A stretch of DNA of 64,000 nt from Buttiauxella massiliensis (GCF_902500225.1 NZ_LR722654.1:176018-240017); one strand, 5' to 3'; positions 1-11,166 are shown, counted from the first letter of the stretch. A program made the numbers and translations. The notes: generated from the sequence alone by a model not told the origin.

Positions 1-1154
1 AACAGCTCGCCGTCTTGCTGGAAATCCACCATCGGAATCAGGCGGTAACCTACTTCCATTCCCAGCGAATCTTCCAGTTGCACATCATTCCAGGTGGCCT
101 CAACCGCCTGCGGGTTTTCCTGGGGTTTGACCGGGGCTGATGGGGCCGCGGGCTGCTCCATCTGGCGGCCACGCATCCACCATGCCAGCCCAAGCAATGC
201 GGCAGTAAACAGCAGGAAGACAAAGTTTGGCATCCCCGGCACCATGCCAAGTAAACCAAGAACACCGGCACTCAGCAGCATAACGCGCGGGTTGTTGAAC
301 AGCTGGGTGACCATCTGCTCGCCAACATCCTGGTCGGTTGCAACACGGGTAACGATAACACCCGCAGCGGTCGAGATGACCAGCGCCGGGATCTGCGCGA
401 CCAGGCCATCACCGATGGTCAATAACGTATAAGTTTCTGCTGCTGCGCCAAAGGGCATGTCGTGCTGAAGCATACCGACCAACAGGCCGCCCACCACGTT
501 AATCACCATGATCATCAGACCGGCGACCGCATCGCCACGCACGAATTTACTGGCCCCGTCCATCGAGCCGTAAAAATCAGCTTCTTGTGTGACTTCTGAA
601 CGGCGTTTTTTCGCTTCGTCTTCACCAATCAAGCCGGCGTTAAGATCGGCATCAATCGCCATCTGTTTACCCGGCATACCGTCCAGCACAAAGCGCGCAC
701 CGACTTCAGCAATACGCCCCGCACCTTTGGTGATAACCATAAAGTTGATGATAACGAGGATGATAAACACCACGATACCGATGGCAAAGTTACCGCCAAC
801 AAGAAAGTGACCGAAGGCTTCAACCACTTTACCCGCAGCCGCACCACCGGTATGACCATCCATCAAAATGATACGTGTCGAGGCCACGTTCAGCGCCAGG
901 CGCAGCAACGTGGTAAACAGCAGAATGGTTGGGAAAGCCGCGAACTCGAGGGTTTTCTGGGTGAACATCGCCACCAGCAGGACCATGATCGACAGCGCGA
1001 TGTTAAAGGTGAACAACAAATCCAGTATAAACGCCGGGAGCGGCAGTACCATCATCGACAAGATCATCAAGATCAGTATCGGTCCGGCAAGAATTTGCCA
1101 TTGCCCGGATTTCATACTGGCAGGCAGACGCAGTGTTGCGAGCAAATTAGCCAT
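1..1154 (-). CDS. flhA: flagellar export apparatus protein FlhA (partial)
   Basis: FlhA is the large inner-membrane subunit of the flagellar type III export gate; its cytoplasmic domain docks substrates and chaperones. The N-terminal ~384 residues are present and the C-terminus runs off the left edge. The translation from the ATG at 1152-1154 shows the membrane region with the signature stretches AFPTILLFTTLLRLALNV and NFMVITKGAGRIAEV, followed by LDGMPGKQMAIDADLNAG, all nearly identical to E. coli FlhA. The start overlaps the flhB 3' end by 8 bp, the usual flhBA coupling. Confidence 0.97.
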   Translation of the reverse strand, partial: MANLLATLRLPASMKSGQWQILAGPILILMILSMMVLPLPAFILDLLFTFNIALSIMVLLVAMFTQKTLEFAAFPTILLFTTLLRLALNVASTRIILMDGHTGGAAAGKVVEAFGHFLVGGNFAIGIVVFIILVIINFMVITKGAGRIAEVGARFVLDGMPGKQMAIDADLNAGLIGEDEAKKRRSEVTQEADFYGSMDGASKFVRGDAVAGLMIMVINVVGGLLVGMLQHDMPFGAAAETYTLLTIGDGLVAQIPALVISTAAGVIVTRVATDQDVGEQMVTQLFNNPRVMLLSAGVLGLLGMVPGMPNFVFLLFTAALLGLAWWMRGRQMEQPAAPSAPVKPQENPQAVEATWNDVQLEDSLGMEVGYRLIPMVDFQQDGEL

Positions 1155-2298
1155 CGGAGTCCTTCTCGTTTGCAAAGTCCAGCGCTTCAGGCACTGGAAG
1201 GTTTTCAGGTTTTTTCGGGATTAAACCGCCAGCGACACGCCAGCGCCGCAGTTGCCATACCCATGCCAGCACTTCTGCTACGGCGGAATACAACTGCCCA
1301 GGAATTTGTTGTCCTATTTCAGCATGACGGTATAACGCACGCGCAAGCGGTGGAGCTTCGAGCATTGGAATACGGTGCTCATTGCCGATTTCACGGATAC
1401 GCAGCGCAACCAGGCCGGCCCCTTTCGCCAGCACTTTTGGCGCACTCATTTTGTTTTCGTCGTACTGTAAGGCCACCGAATAGTGCGTCGGGTTGGTCAC
1501 AATCACATCGGCCTTCGGCACATCTGACATCATGCGGCGACGCGCGGCGGCACGCTGTTGCTGGCGAATACGGCCTTTAACATGTGGGTCGCCTTCTTGT
1601 TGCTTGAATTCGTCGCGAATATCCTGGCGGCTCATGCGTAGCTTTTTAATGTTGCTGAAAATCTGGAAGAACACGTCGAAGCCGACCATTGGTGTCAGCC
1701 CCAGCACAATCAACAAACCACACACCGCCACCATATTTAATGCGTGCCCCAAAGCAGCCAATGGCGGTTCACTCATCAGGCGCATCATCTCTGGCCATTT
1801 GTGCAGCAGATACCAGGCCGTTACGCAGCCGACCAAAATGGCTTTGAGGAAGGCTTTTAGCAGTTCAGCGCCTGCCTGGGCTGAGAACATCCGCCCGAGT
1901 CCGGAAATTGGATTCATTTTGCTAAATTTAAACTGTATCGACTTCCCGCTGAACAGGATGCCACCCAACAGCATGGGGGCTGCAATTGCTACAATCACCA
2001 GCCCGAAAATCAGCGGCAACAGTGCCCAGACGGCCTGTTTTATCAGTTGGCTGATTTGTTTAACGATAAGATTGGGGTCGTTAATAATGCTGTGATCAAA
2101 ATGGAGCCCTGTAGACAACATTGCCGCTAGCTGTCGCGCCAACGGCTCCCCTCCCATCCAGATAATGCTGATTCCCACCAATAACATAAGCAGTGAGGTC
2201 AACTCACGGGATCGGGGAATCTGCCCATCTTCGCGCGCTTTTTCAAGTCGGTGGGGTGTGGGGGCTTCTGTTTTGTCGTCGTCGCTTTCTTCTGACAC
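1147..2298 (-). CDS. flhB: flagellar export apparatus protein FlhB
   Basis: FlhB is the export-gate subunit that switches substrate specificity from rod/hook to filament proteins by autocleavage. The 383-residue length matches the family. Four membrane segments occupy roughly residues 30-210, and the autocleavage motif NPTH lies in IVTNPTHYSVAL near residue 270. The start is GTG at 2296-2298, as in E. coli flhB, giving MSEESDDDKTEAPTPHRLEK. It is the first gene of the flhBA unit. Its upstream neighbour is a foreign dGTPase-like gene rather than cheZ, so about 2.3 kb has been inserted between the two chromosomal partners. Confidence 0.97.
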   Translation of the reverse strand: MSEESDDDKTEAPTPHRLEKAREDGQIPRSRELTSLLMLLVGISIIWMGGEPLARQLAAMLSTGLHFDHSIINDPNLIVKQISQLIKQAVWALLPLIFGLVIVAIAAPMLLGGILFSGKSIQFKFSKMNPISGLGRMFSAQAGAELLKAFLKAILVGCVTAWYLLHKWPEMMRLMSEPPLAALGHALNMVAVCGLLIVLGLTPMVGFDVFFQIFSNIKKLRMSRQDIRDEFKQQEGDPHVKGRIRQQQRAAARRRMMSDVPKADVIVTNPTHYSVALQYDENKMSAPKVLAKGAGLVALRIREIGNEHRIPMLEAPPLARALYRHAEIGQQIPGQLYSAVAEVLAWVWQLRRWRVAGGLIPKKPENLPVPEALDFANEKDSDG

Positions 2299-2559
2299 TG
2301 CAACAATCTCGTGGCCACAATTACCAGCACAGCATGTCAGAAAGGGGGAACGCTAATGGGAGGAAAACGGGGGAATTTGTAGGTTTGTTTGTGGGTTAAG
2401 TAGTTTGTGTGCGCAACGATAGGATTTCATTTTCTTGCATCTGGATTTGCGAGCATGGCCTAAAGATTAAAAAATCAACGCCCTGCCATCTTCTCATCCA
2501 AAGATCCGTTTGCTACTTTTCCACCGTTTTATCAATCATGATTAAATAAGGAGCAAACG

Positions 2560-3761
2560 ATGCAATGGACTGAATTACTTAACGCTAATCGGCGTAAACC
2601 TAAAAAAACCAATTCTGTAGGAACCGCCAAGGGTCGGCTTCAGATAGAACGAGATTTCGACCGAATTTTATTTGCGGCCCCCACCCGCCGCCTGGCAGAT
2701 AAGACCCAGGTTTTTCCCCTGGATAAAAATGATAGTGTGAGAACGCGTCTGACCCACTCACATGAAGTAGCCAATCTGGCACGAGGAATTGGGGTTCGGT
2801 TGGCGTTCGAAATGAAAGAGGATATTTTCGGCACAAAGCTATCTGACGTTTGTGTTGAACGTGATGTCCCGGCACTGCTCGCTGCTATAGGTTTAGTACA
2901 TGATCTTGGCACCCCCCCTTTCGGCCATCAAGGGGAACGGGCGATGGGTGAATGGTTCAGGAAAGAAATTCCCGTTTGTACCAGTTGCCCCATGGATAAA
3001 ATTTACAATGATTTCCGCCAGTTTGATGGGAATTCACAAACCTTCAGGCTGGTAACCAAACTTCAAATTCTCAATGATGAGTTTGGCCTTAATCTTACCT
3101 ACGCCACACTGGCCTCAATGCTCAAGTACCCACGAACCTCATTTTCAAGTTCAAAGCAGTGGAAAAAGCATGGTTTCTTCTACTCCGAAGAACCCGTCGT
3201 CAAAGACATCTGGGAGAAAACCGGTCTCAGAGAAGGTATCCGTCATCCTTTCACTTATCTTATGGAAGCGTGTGATGATATTGCTTATTCAGTACTTGAT
3301 GCAGAAGATACGGTTAAAAAGGGTTTAGCTTCATTCCATGATTTAATGGACTTCCTCTCTTGTCAGAATAAGGCCTCATCCGATGAAATAATGCGTAATG
3401 TCATTACTAAAAGCAAAGAAGACAATAAAGAGTATGCCAAAGCAGAGTTATCCCCAGCAGAGCTGAATGACATGAGCATGCAAATGTTCAGGGTTTATGC
3501 CATAGCTGAATTAGTTGATGCTGTTGTCATTTCATTCAAAGAAAACAAAGACAACTTTCTTGACATTAATTGTCAGGAAAAAGATCTCATTTCAATAAGC
3601 AAAGGACATGCTTTATGTGAAGCCCTGAAAACGACCTGCCCGTGCTTTACAAAGAAGCGCAGCTTCTCGCCGATGCTATTTCTGGCATGACAGATAGTTA
3701 TTTGATTGCCCTACACGATGAGCTAAAATCCTTATATGAGTATGAAAATCGTTCAAAGTAA
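2560..3761 (+). pseudogene. dGTPase-like HD-domain triphosphohydrolase, frameshifted
   Basis: Members of this family hydrolyse dGTP (or other dNTPs) to the nucleoside and tripolyphosphate. Visible signatures are the N-terminal RDFDRILFAAPTRRLADKTQV block, RTRLTHSHEVANLARGIG (first metal His), and LVHDLGTPPFGHQGE with the HD pair, plus DDIAYSVLDAED. The continuous frame stops at 3690, but the typical family C-terminus (ADAISGMTDSYLI, then HDELKSL) continues in another frame to the TAA at 3759-3761. Adding one A to the AAAA run at 3628-3631 would join them. The protein still looks shorter than usual before the C-terminal motif, so an additional small deletion is possible. A good ribosome site (AAGGAG) precedes the ATG at 2560. 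Either an inactivated foreign gene or a sequencing slip. Confidence 0.75.
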
Positions 3762-3768
3762 GCGAAAT

Positions 3769-3802
3769 CTGAAGCGAAGAGTTAAAGGATTTTTCGCTTC
3801 AG
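3769..3802. repeat. 10-bp inverted repeat between the dGTPase-like and nucleotidyltransferase-like ORFs
   Basis: CTGAAGCGAA at 3769-3778 is repeated inverted as TTCGCTTCAG at 3793-3802 with a 14-base loop. It lies directly after the restored dGTPase stop and overlaps the 5' remnant of the next ORF. There is no long T-run immediately after it, so terminator function is doubtful. It may be a rearrangement scar. Confidence 0.5.
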
Positions 3803-4433
3803 TTCAGACATCGATCTGGTCTTCCACGGAAGCCGTCATAAGTTGTATGAGGCGTTAGAATCATTAAACATCCCAAACTTTACCGAGAATAAATTTGGTG
3901 GTGTCCGGCTGACTCACTCACGCATGGATTATGATATCTGGAGTCTGGAAGATACCTGGGCGTTCAGAGAGGATGTTATTTCACTACATAATATCGATAG
4001 TTTACTACATACCACGTTAATGACCTGGGATGCTGTAATTTATGATATTAAAGCAAAGAAAATAATCACTCAGCCAAATTATTTACAGGACTTAATTAAC
4101 AGACGTTTAGATCTGGTATTAGAAAAAACCCCTAACGAAAAAGGTTCCGTAGTAAAAATCATCCGGACTATTTACGGGAAAAATGCTGCTACATTAGGAG
4201 GAAAACTTTGCGCCTTCCTTCAAAGTCATTTGTCCTGCTATAGCAGCACCGAGTTAATACAATACGAACGCGCCAATTTTGACAAAAATTTAATCACCGC
4301 AGTTCGAATTGACAAGTTACTTATTTTACTTGAACAATGGCAGAAAGGTGAGGACATTATTATCAATGTTCAACAAAAACCAAAAACCATTCACTATAAA
4401 TGCATTGCCGAAAAAGGTAATGTATTTCCCTGA
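3786..4433 (+). pseudogene. nucleotidyltransferase-like ORF, 5'-truncated
   Basis: The open frame starts right after a stop at 3783 and reads SSDIDLVFHGSRHK before the first plausible start (TTG 3843). The SDIDLVF string looks like the metal-binding D-x-D motif of the polymerase-beta/CCA-adding nucleotidyltransferase fold. The expected preceding glycine-rich strand is missing, so the N-terminus is probably lost. Downstream, MDYDIWSLEDTWAFR and WDAVIYDIK would form the rest of the palm and linker, and a helical C-terminus follows. There is no good ribosome site at TTG 3843. Function is inferred from the motif only. Low GC and AT-rich codon use differ from the flanking che genes, consistent with transfer together with the dGTPase-like gene. 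Confidence 0.5.
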
Positions 4434-4470
4434 TGTATTTTCACTCTCAAATTATACCCGTAATCTTTTG

Positions 4471-4605
4471 GGTATATACCCATTAGCATTCGAGTTACAG
4501 ATAGGCGGCCAGGGAGCTTATCCCAATGAGCTTACTAAGGTAAGTAGTTTGGGTAAGTGAGCGCAGCCAACACCCCTGCAGCTCGAAGGATGATGGATAT
4601 ATAAC
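4471..4605. repeat. ERIC/IRU-like intergenic palindromic repeat (diverged)
   Basis: The segment starts with a GGGTATA-type end. It carries the terminal pair TTCGAGTTACAG (4489-4500) and CTGCAGCTCGAA (4576-4587), which are inverted versions of each other. Its core GAGCTTACTAAGGTAAGTA followed by GGGTAAGTGAGCGCAGCCAAC matches the layout of the enterobacterial repetitive intergenic consensus (ERIC) element. It lies between the foreign two-gene block and cheZ. A TATACCC...GGGTATA hairpin overlaps its left end. Confidence 0.75.
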
Positions 4606-4611
4606 GTCATT

Positions 4612-4645
4612 AAGAAAAAATGACGCTGTGCCACTTAGACACAGC
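4612..4645 (-). terminator. Rho-independent terminator downstream of cheZ
   Basis: On the minus strand, GCTGTG (complement of 4640-4645) pairs with CACAGC (complement of 4625-4630), and a T-rich tract follows (A-run at 4613-4620 on the plus strand). It ends the tar-tap-cheRBYZ transcript. Confidence 0.7.
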
Positions 4646-4653
4646 ACCCAATA

Positions 4654-5298
4654 TTAAAACCCTAAACTATCCAGTAAATCATCAACCTGATCCTGGCTTG
4701 CAACCACACCCGCTGCGGTCGTGTTCATTTGCGGGCCGTTGAGGAGACTGTCGGCTGGGCGTTTCGTACGCGCATCCAGTTCTGGCATGTTCTCCATTAA
4801 CACCATCAACAACTGGCGTTCAATTTCCTGGATAACATCCATCATGCGCTTGATGACCTGACCGGTTAAATCCTGGAAGTCTTGCGCCATCATGATTTCC
4901 AGAAGCTGAGCATTGGTAAAGCTGGTGTGACTCGGGACGCCAGACAAGTAGCTGCGCGTATCGGTAACCAGTTCACGGGCATCACCCAGCTCGATTGGGT
5001 TTTCAAACCAGGCATCCCAACGGCCATTAAGTGCTTTGGCGTCGGATTCCAGTTTGTTCTGATGAGGCTGAGCCAGCTCCACACAGTTCAGCGCGCGCTC
5101 TGCGGCCTGCGCGGTCATCTGCACCACGTAGTCCAGGCGGTCACGAGCATCGGGAATCGCTTCCGCCGCTTCGGCAATCGCCTGGTCAAGGCCCAGCTCG
5201 CGTAGGCTGTCGCGCAGCATTCGGGTCAGGCTGCCTATCCGAACGATAATATCGCCGGTTGAATGTAACTCTGACGCGGGATTGGTAGATGAGTGCAT
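4654..5298 (-). CDS. cheZ: CheY-P phosphatase CheZ
   Basis: CheZ stimulates dephosphorylation of CheY-P and so ends the tumble signal. The 214-residue length equals E. coli CheZ. The catalytic helix contains [17 protein letters not shown] with the Asp and Gln that act on CheY. The extreme C-terminus, [12 protein letters not shown], is the CheY-binding peptide. It is the last gene of the receptor/che operon, 10 bp after cheY. Confidence 0.97.
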   Translation of the reverse strand: MHSSTNPASELHSTGDIIVRIGSLTRMLRDSLRELGLDQAIAEAAEAIPDARDRLDYVVQMTAQAAERALNCVELAQPHQNKLESDAKALNGRWDAWFENPIELGDARELVTDTRSYLSGVPSHTSFTNAQLLEIMMAQDFQDLTGQVIKRMMDVIQEIERQLLMVLMENMPELDARTKRPADSLLNGPQMNTTAAGVVASQDQVDDLLDSLGF

Positions 5299-5308
5299 GA
5301 GCCTCTCC

Positions 5309-5698
<390 letters not shown>

Positions 5699-5867
5699 TT
5701 ATTGGTTTCCTTCGGTTTTTGCCTATTCAAGAAGGCGTAATTGTTGCAGCCAGTTTGGACACGGCCAGCGCGGAAGAACCGGAGCGTACATGAAGTACGT
5801 GAGCCAATTCTTTTCCAAAAAAAGGAGCACTGCCCGGGTTCAAAATGGCAAATAAAATAGCCTTATC
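5699..5867. repeat. repeat-like intergenic insertion between cheB and cheY
   Basis: 169 non-coding bases separate two genes that are nearly contiguous in E. coli. The centre holds the palindrome CGTAC-atgaa-GTACG (5785-5799), followed by an A-rich stretch and the phrase GCACTGCCCGGG-ttcaaAATGGC. From memory, similar phrases occur at many enterobacterial intergenic sites, so I read this as a dispersed repeat unit. That reading is inference. Confidence 0.45.
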
Positions 5868-6917
5868 TCAGATACGTATTGCCTGTCCGGCACTAATTTT
5901 TGCCAACATCTGTTGACTGATTACGCTTAAATCGACCACTTCGCTGACACCACCACTGTTGATGGCCTCACGCGGCATGCCGAACACCACACAACTTGCT
6001 TCGTTTTGGGCGATAGTCCATGCCCCGGCTTTATGCATTGCCAACATCCCTGCGGCGCCGTCATTCCCCATTCCCGTCAAAATGACGCCCACGGCGTTAC
6101 GCCCGGCGAATTTCGCGACAGAGTGGAACAGCACATCCACGGCCGGACGATGCCGGTTCACGGGTGGGCCATCATGAATTTTGATTTGGTAGTTCGCCCC
6201 GCTACGAGCAAGCTCCATATGTTTATCGCCCGGTGCGATGTAGGCGTGCCCCGGTAACACACGCTCGCCATCCTCTGCCTCTTTCACCGCTATCTGGCAT
6301 AACTTGTTAAGCCGGTCAGCAAACGAGCGAGTAAAACCTGGCGGCATATGCTGCGTAATTAGTACCGCCGGGCTTGATAGCGGCAGCGGTTGCAGGACAT
6401 GGCGAATCGCCTCGGTACCACCGGTTGATGCACCAATAGCTATCAATTTTTCTGAACTGAGTAATGGCCCCGCTTTCAACGCAGCAGGCGCTGCAACGGG
6501 CGCTCGCGCCGCCAGTTTTGCCTTCGCAGCAGTACGCACTTTCTCAGCAATAGTTTCGCTATAGGCCAGCATCCCTTCACGAATGCCTAACTGCGGCTTG
6601 GTGACAAAATCAATCGCGCCCAACTCCAGCGCTCGTAATGTCACTTCCGAACCTTTCCCGGTGAGCGATGAAACCATCACCACCGGCATCGGGCGCAGGC
6701 GCATTAATTTCTCAAGGAAATCCAGACCGTCCATGCGCGGCATTTCTACATCCAGCGTCAGCACGTCAGGGTTGAATTTCTTAATCAAATCGCGAGCTAC
6801 AAGCGGGTCTGGTGCGGTTGCCACCATTTCCATGTCATCGTGGCTATTGACAATTTCTGTCATGATCTGGCGCATCAGGGCGGAGTCATCGACGCACAGC
6901 ACGGTTATTTTTGTCAT
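5868..6917 (-). CDS. cheB: protein-glutamate methylesterase CheB
   Basis: CheB removes methyl groups from chemoreceptors and deamidates glutamines, giving adaptation feedback. The N-terminal receiver domain (1-120) has Asp56 in [11 protein letters not shown]. The C-terminal esterase domain has the serine of GASTGG, the histidine of [10 protein letters not shown] and the aspartate of [10 protein letters not shown]. Its 349 residues match E. coli. The start overlaps the cheR stop by 4 bp (ATGA). Confidence 0.98.
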   Translation of the reverse strand: MTKITVLCVDDSALMRQIMTEIVNSHDDMEMVATAPDPLVARDLIKKFNPDVLTLDVEMPRMDGLDFLEKLMRLRPMPVVMVSSLTGKGSEVTLRALELGAIDFVTKPQLGIREGMLAYSETIAEKVRTAAKAKLAARAPVAAPAALKAGPLLSSEKLIAIGASTGGTEAIRHVLQPLPLSSPAVLITQHMPPGFTRSFADRLNKLCQIAVKEAEDGERVLPGHAYIAPGDKHMELARSGANYQIKIHDGPPVNRHRPAVDVLFHSVAKFAGRNAVGVILTGMGNDGAAGMLAMHKAGAWTIAQNEASCVVFGMPREAINSGGVSEVVDLSVISQQMLAKISAGQAIRI

Positions 6918-7780
6918 GATCTTTCCTTACTCAGTCCGTACACGGTCTGCCCACGCAGTAAAAACTCGCGGCTGAGGTTACTGAAATTTTCCGAATGCCC
7001 GGCAAACAGCAATCCGCCCGGTTTTAGCAGCGGTACAAAACGCTGCAAAATTTGCTGCTGTGTCGCTTTATCAAAATAAATCATCACATTGCGACAAAAA
7101 ATGGCGTCAAACGGTCCAGGAATTGGTGCTTGCTTGTCCAAAAGATTGATTGGCGCAAACTCCATGTGGCTGGCCAGATCGCTACGCACCCGTACCAGCC
7201 CATCATGTGGCCCGGTGCCACGCATGAAGTAGCGCTGCATCTGGAGCGGAGCCAGTGTTTTCAGTTCATCCTGGCGATAAATGGCACTCTGGGCTTTCTC
7301 CAGCACCTGGGTGTCGATATCACTGGCGAAGACTTTCCAGCGCCCAGGTGCCATACCCAGCACATCTGCAAGCGTTATAGCGATGGAATACGGCTCTTCA
7401 CCGGTTGAGGCTGCCGCACTCCAGACTTTGTACTCCCCACTACGTTTACGCGCATGTTCTGCGAGAATCGGAAAGTGGTGACCTTCGCGAAAAAAAGCCG
7501 TCAGGTTAGTGGTCAGGGAGTTAATGAACGCCTGCCACTCGGCATTACTGCCGTTGGCCTCCAGCATGCTCAGATAGTGCCCAAAATCCTCCAGTCCCAG
7601 GGTACGTAAACGTCGCACCAGGCGGTTGTAAACCATGTCTCGCTTGTGATCGGCCAGCACAATTCCTGCACGCTGGTAAATCAACTGGCATATCCGGCGA
7701 AAGTGCGTGTCGGACAGCGGTAGACGCTGTGTCATCTGTAACATTAATGACGATTGTCCAGTGGACAGTGGTGATGTCAT
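6914..7780 (-). CDS. cheR: chemotaxis protein methyltransferase CheR
   Basis: CheR methylates receptor glutamates using S-adenosylmethionine. The 288 residues contain the N-terminal helical domain (to ~90), the SAM-binding motif [13 protein letters not shown], the [14 protein letters not shown] block and the C-terminal [14 protein letters not shown] motif. It lies 19 bp after tap and is translationally coupled to cheB. Confidence 0.98.
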   Translation of the reverse strand: MTSPLSTGQSSLMLQMTQRLPLSDTHFRRICQLIYQRAGIVLADHKRDMVYNRLVRRLRTLGLEDFGHYLSMLEANGSNAEWQAFINSLTTNLTAFFREGHHFPILAEHARKRSGEYKVWSAAASTGEEPYSIAITLADVLGMAPGRWKVFASDIDTQVLEKAQSAIYRQDELKTLAPLQMQRYFMRGTGPHDGLVRVRSDLASHMEFAPINLLDKQAPIPGPFDAIFCRNVMIYFDKATQQQILQRFVPLLKPGGLLFAGHSENFSNLSREFLLRGQTVYGLSKERS

Positions 7781-7799
7781 AGCGTCTTCTCAATTACTT

Positions 7800-9407
7800 T
7801 CAGGAGGTGGCGAGCACCCCGTTGGTGACTAAATCTCTGGTGACGTCTTCATTGCCGACAGTTTCCAGATTAAACACCGATACCACACCGCTAAGGTGTT
7901 CGGCCTGGTTTGCCAGAGCATCGGTTGCTGCTGCCGCTTCTTCTACCAGCGCGGCGTTTTGCTGTGTCACTTGATCCATCTGGCTTACCGCGAGTGCTAC
8001 CTGCTCGATACCACGGCGCTGTTCGTCGGATGCCGAAGCAATTTCGCCCATGATGTCGTTAACCTGCGTAACCGAACGCACGATTTCCGCCATCGTCGTG
8101 GCTGCCGTATCAACCAGTTGTGAACCGTGCTGCACGCGGTCGACCGATTCTTCAATAAGCACTTTGATCTCTTTGGCAGCCTGCGCACTGCGTTGTGCCA
8201 GGTTGCGTACTTCACCGGCCACCACGGCAAACCCACGCCCTTGCTCACCGGCACGCGCAGCTTCAACGGCGGCGTTCAGCGCCAGAATGTTGGTCTGGAA
8301 GGCGATACCATCAATCACGCTGGTGATGTCGCCAATTTTCTTCGAACTGCCCGCAATGTCGTGCATGGTGCGCGCAACGTTTGCAGCCTGTTTGCCGCCC
8401 TGTTGTGCGGTGTCTGCCGCAGTACGGGAAAGCTGTGCAGCCTGACGTGCGTTATCGGCGTTCTGGCCCACCGTTGCGGTCAGTTGCTCCATGCTGGCGG
8501 CAGTTTCAGCAAGTGATGCGGCCTGTTGTTCGGTTCGGGAAGAGAGATCGTTGTTGCCCGCGGCAATTTCAGCGATCCCGGTGTGCATCGCTCCACTGCC
8601 CTGACGCACTTGTTGCACGGTCTCTTTCAGCGCTTGCTGCATGTTTTTCAGGCTACGGAAAATCTCGGAGATTTCGTTACGCCCATACACGCTTATAGGG
8701 CGTGCTAAATCGCCTGCGGCAATGTGTTCAAAGTGGCTACGCACAATATCCAGCGGTTGCACCAGCATTCTGCGCGACCAGATAATTGAACCAATCAGCA
8801 TCACGATGGCGATCACCGTCACGCTGGCGAAAATAATCGCCGAGATCTGGTAGTTCATTTTGCTGTCAGCACTCGACGCTGCCACGGTGTCATTGATGCT
8901 CTGCTGCCAGGCGTTAAAGTAAGCGTCAAAAATATCCTGTGATTTCTGAATCGGCGCACTCAGGAAGTCAGAAAGCTGATTGCTTTCAAGCCAGGTCGCC
9001 TGATGCTGTAAATCATCGCGATAAGCGGCGTAACTCTGCTTTGTCGATACCACCATATCCTCACCTTCTTTATTTAAAGGCGGGATTTCGAGGAACTGGT
9101 TAAACAGCATATCGGCCTGTTTCAGGCTGCCGCGTGCGTTCGCCATCAGGCGTTTGATATCTTCCGGCGGGTAGCTCAACGCCGTTAACGTTCCGGCACG
9201 GCTCAAGGCAGTGCTGGCCTGTAACAAAGCCGCGCGGCTTTGCGTTAAGGTGTCACGTTGCTGGTTTCCGACTTCAACCATTTTAAGATTCTGAAAATCA
9301 TCCCTGAATGCCCAAAAAGACAATCCATTACTGCCAATCTGCAGCACGCCGCAGACGATCAAGATTAACAACAGAGTGGTCGAAATTCGGATACGGTTGA
9401 ACATCAC
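7800..9407 (-). CDS. tap: methyl-accepting chemotaxis protein Tap-like (dipeptide/pyrimidine receptor)
   Basis: In E. coli, Tap senses dipeptides through the dipeptide-binding protein, and pyrimidines. The N-terminus [21 protein letters not shown] is almost that of E. coli Tap. It has TM1 ~8-30, a periplasmic four-helix domain to ~190, TM2 ~190-213 with a basic stop-transfer, a HAMP, and the signalling hairpin tip [19 protein letters not shown]. As in Tap, it lacks the NWETF C-terminal pentapeptide, ending [10 protein letters not shown], so it depends on Tar for efficient methylation. It lies directly downstream of tar. Ligand is inferred from homology. Confidence 0.92.
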   Translation of the reverse strand: MMFNRIRISTTLLLILIVCGVLQIGSNGLSFWAFRDDFQNLKMVEVGNQQRDTLTQSRAALLQASTALSRAGTLTALSYPPEDIKRLMANARGSLKQADMLFNQFLEIPPLNKEGEDMVVSTKQSYAAYRDDLQHQATWLESNQLSDFLSAPIQKSQDIFDAYFNAWQQSINDTVAASSADSKMNYQISAIIFASVTVIAIVMLIGSIIWSRRMLVQPLDIVRSHFEHIAAGDLARPISVYGRNEISEIFRSLKNMQQALKETVQQVRQGSGAMHTGIAEIAAGNNDLSSRTEQQAASLAETAASMEQLTATVGQNADNARQAAQLSRTAADTAQQGGKQAANVARTMHDIAGSSKKIGDITSVIDGIAFQTNILALNAAVEAARAGEQGRGFAVVAGEVRNLAQRSAQAAKEIKVLIEESVDRVQHGSQLVDTAATTMAEIVRSVTQVNDIMGEIASASDEQRRGIEQVALAVSQMDQVTQQNAALVEEAAAATDALANQAEHLSGVVSVFNLETVGNEDVTRDLVTNGVLATS

Positions 9408-9446
9408 AGCCCCTCAGCCGGCACGTCTGCCGGCCATTAATGTTTC

Positions 9447-11108
9447 TTAGAAAGTTTCCCAGTTATCGTCGTGCCCGCTTGTTGTCGGCTTACTCGTTTT
9501 GATAACCGGAGCTGACGATACTGTGGCGCTAACGGACGGCGTAACAGTCGTTTCAGTCGTTAAACGGAAGGCCGCAACCAGTTGACTTAGCATGCTGGCT
9601 TGCTCTTCAAGTGCGGCAGCCGCAGAGGCTGATTCCTCAACCAAAGAGGCGTTCTGCTGAGTGACGCGGTCCATTTCTGAAACCGCCAGCGCAACCTGGT
9701 CGATACCACGGCTTTGCTCATCAGAGGCGGAGGCAATTTCGCCCATGATGTCGGTGACACGCGTAACGGCATTCACGATGTCACTCATGGTTTCTCCGGC
9801 GCTTTCAACCAGCACAGAGCCGGTATCCACGCGGGAAACAGAATCTTCGATCAGCCCTTTAATCTCTTTCGCCGCCTGGGCGCTACGCTGTGCAAGGTTG
9901 CGCACTTCGCCCGCAACGACGGCAAAACCACGCCCCTGTTCACCGGCACGCGCCGCTTCTACTGCGGCGTTCAGCGCCAGAATGTTGGTCTGGAAAGCGA
10001 TGCCGTCAATCACGCCGGTAATATCAGCAATTTTCTTCGATGAACCGGCGATGTCGTGCATGGTCTTCACTACACCATCCACAACTTTGCCGCCGCGCTG
10101 AGCGGTTTCGGAGGCGCTTAACGCTAATTGAGATGCCTGACGGGCGTTTTCCGCGTTTTGTTTCACGGTCGCTGTGAGCTGTTCCATGCTAGCGGCAGTT
10201 TCTTCAAGCGATGCCGCCTGCTGTTCGGTACGGGAAGAGAGGTCGTTATTTCCGGCGGCAATTTCCGTCGCACCGCTGTAGATGGCATCAGAACCATCAC
10301 GCACGCTGCCGACGGTTATGATCAGTTCTTGCTGCATATGGCGCACACTGGAAGTCAGTTCGCTAATCTCATTGCGGCCATTTGAGACGATATTTTCAGT
10401 CAGGTTGCCGTTGGCAATTTCACGAATATGCCCAATCACCACTGCCAGCGGTTGCAGCAGGATGCGGCGCATACCGAACCACACCAGCACAATCACCGCG
10501 AACAGCGCGAGTGCAAGCCCCGCAATCTGCCACTTGGCAAAGTTATAGTCGTGAGTGCTGGCAATCCAGGATTGCTCGTACATGCGATCGTTGAGCGCAA
10601 TGTAGTCGCCGTATTCTTTTTCGAGGGCGTTTTGCAGGCTTTGGGTGGACTGCGCAAAATAGGCGTCCATGTTGCCGGTTTCCAGATACCCAACCAGCTC
10701 GCTCAGCGCCTGGTTGTAGTTGCGGTAATCGTCATCAATGCCCTGCACCAGCGCTTCAAGTTCTGGCGTAATCGCGGGGATTTGTTTGAAAGCTGCGTAA
10801 TGTTTTTGCGCTTCAACGAGAGATTTTTTGGCGTTATTCAGCAGGTCCGTTTTTGCTGCACTTTGCCCATTGCTGGCATCCATCATCATCCGCGCCGCAG
10901 AACGGCTCAGGTTGATGCGTGTTTGCAGCATCAATTCCCAGGTATTGGCCAGTTCTGACTGCTGAACGCGTAACTCCCTGGAAACTTTAAAGCTGTCGTT
11001 ATTATGTTTGAGTGAGTTAAAAAACATTCCGCCAGAGATGAGCTGGAGCAGCGCGAACACCACCAGCACCATCATTAGCATGGTGACAACGCGAATACGG
11101 TTCAACAT
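9447..11108 (-). CDS. tar: methyl-accepting chemotaxis protein Tar (aspartate receptor)
   Basis: Tar is the aspartate/maltose chemoreceptor. The 553 residues have TM1 (~7-30), a periplasmic domain and TM2 (~190-213). The aspartate-binding arginines fall at exactly 64, 69 and 73 ([16 protein letters not shown]), and the second ligand strip AYFAQSTQ is retained. The cytoplasmic hairpin ends in the CheR/CheB tether NWETF. It is preceded by a consensus sigma-28 promoter and leads the tar-tap-cheRBYZ operon. In E. coli cheW is next upstream; here a transporter gene intervenes. Confidence 0.96.
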   Translation of the reverse strand: MLNRIRVVTMLMMVLVVFALLQLISGGMFFNSLKHNNDSFKVSRELRVQQSELANTWELMLQTRINLSRSAARMMMDASNGQSAAKTDLLNNAKKSLVEAQKHYAAFKQIPAITPELEALVQGIDDDYRNYNQALSELVGYLETGNMDAYFAQSTQSLQNALEKEYGDYIALNDRMYEQSWIASTHDYNFAKWQIAGLALALFAVIVLVWFGMRRILLQPLAVVIGHIREIANGNLTENIVSNGRNEISELTSSVRHMQQELIITVGSVRDGSDAIYSGATEIAAGNNDLSSRTEQQAASLEETAASMEQLTATVKQNAENARQASQLALSASETAQRGGKVVDGVVKTMHDIAGSSKKIADITGVIDGIAFQTNILALNAAVEAARAGEQGRGFAVVAGEVRNLAQRSAQAAKEIKGLIEDSVSRVDTGSVLVESAGETMSDIVNAVTRVTDIMGEIASASDEQSRGIDQVALAVSEMDRVTQQNASLVEESASAAAALEEQASMLSQLVAAFRLTTETTVTPSVSATVSSAPVIKTSKPTTSGHDDNWETF

Positions 11109-11139
11109 ATAACACCCTTTTAATGATTTCTTATGGGTG

Positions 11140-11166
11140 TTATCGGCATGTGGTATTGAAACTTTA
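11140..11166 (-). promoter_or_regulatory. sigma-28 (FliA) promoter of tar
   Basis: The minus strand reads TAAAGTTT (11166-11159), an 11-base spacer, then GCCGATAA (11147-11140), a perfect match to the FliA consensus. It is ~32 bp from the tar start codon. The rest of the 349-bp gap to the transporter gene (to 11457) is AT-rich. I see no gene in it. Confidence 0.92.

Noticed and set aside
807..1580. 257-residue plus-strand ORF
   Set aside because: Antisense to flhA/flhB, which are clearly real. Low-complexity His/Gln/Arg composition is typical of shadow frames.
4309..4560. 83-residue ORF overlapping the nucleotidyltransferase-like gene
   Set aside because: Out of frame with the recognisable protein, and its end is encoded by the ERIC-like repeat.
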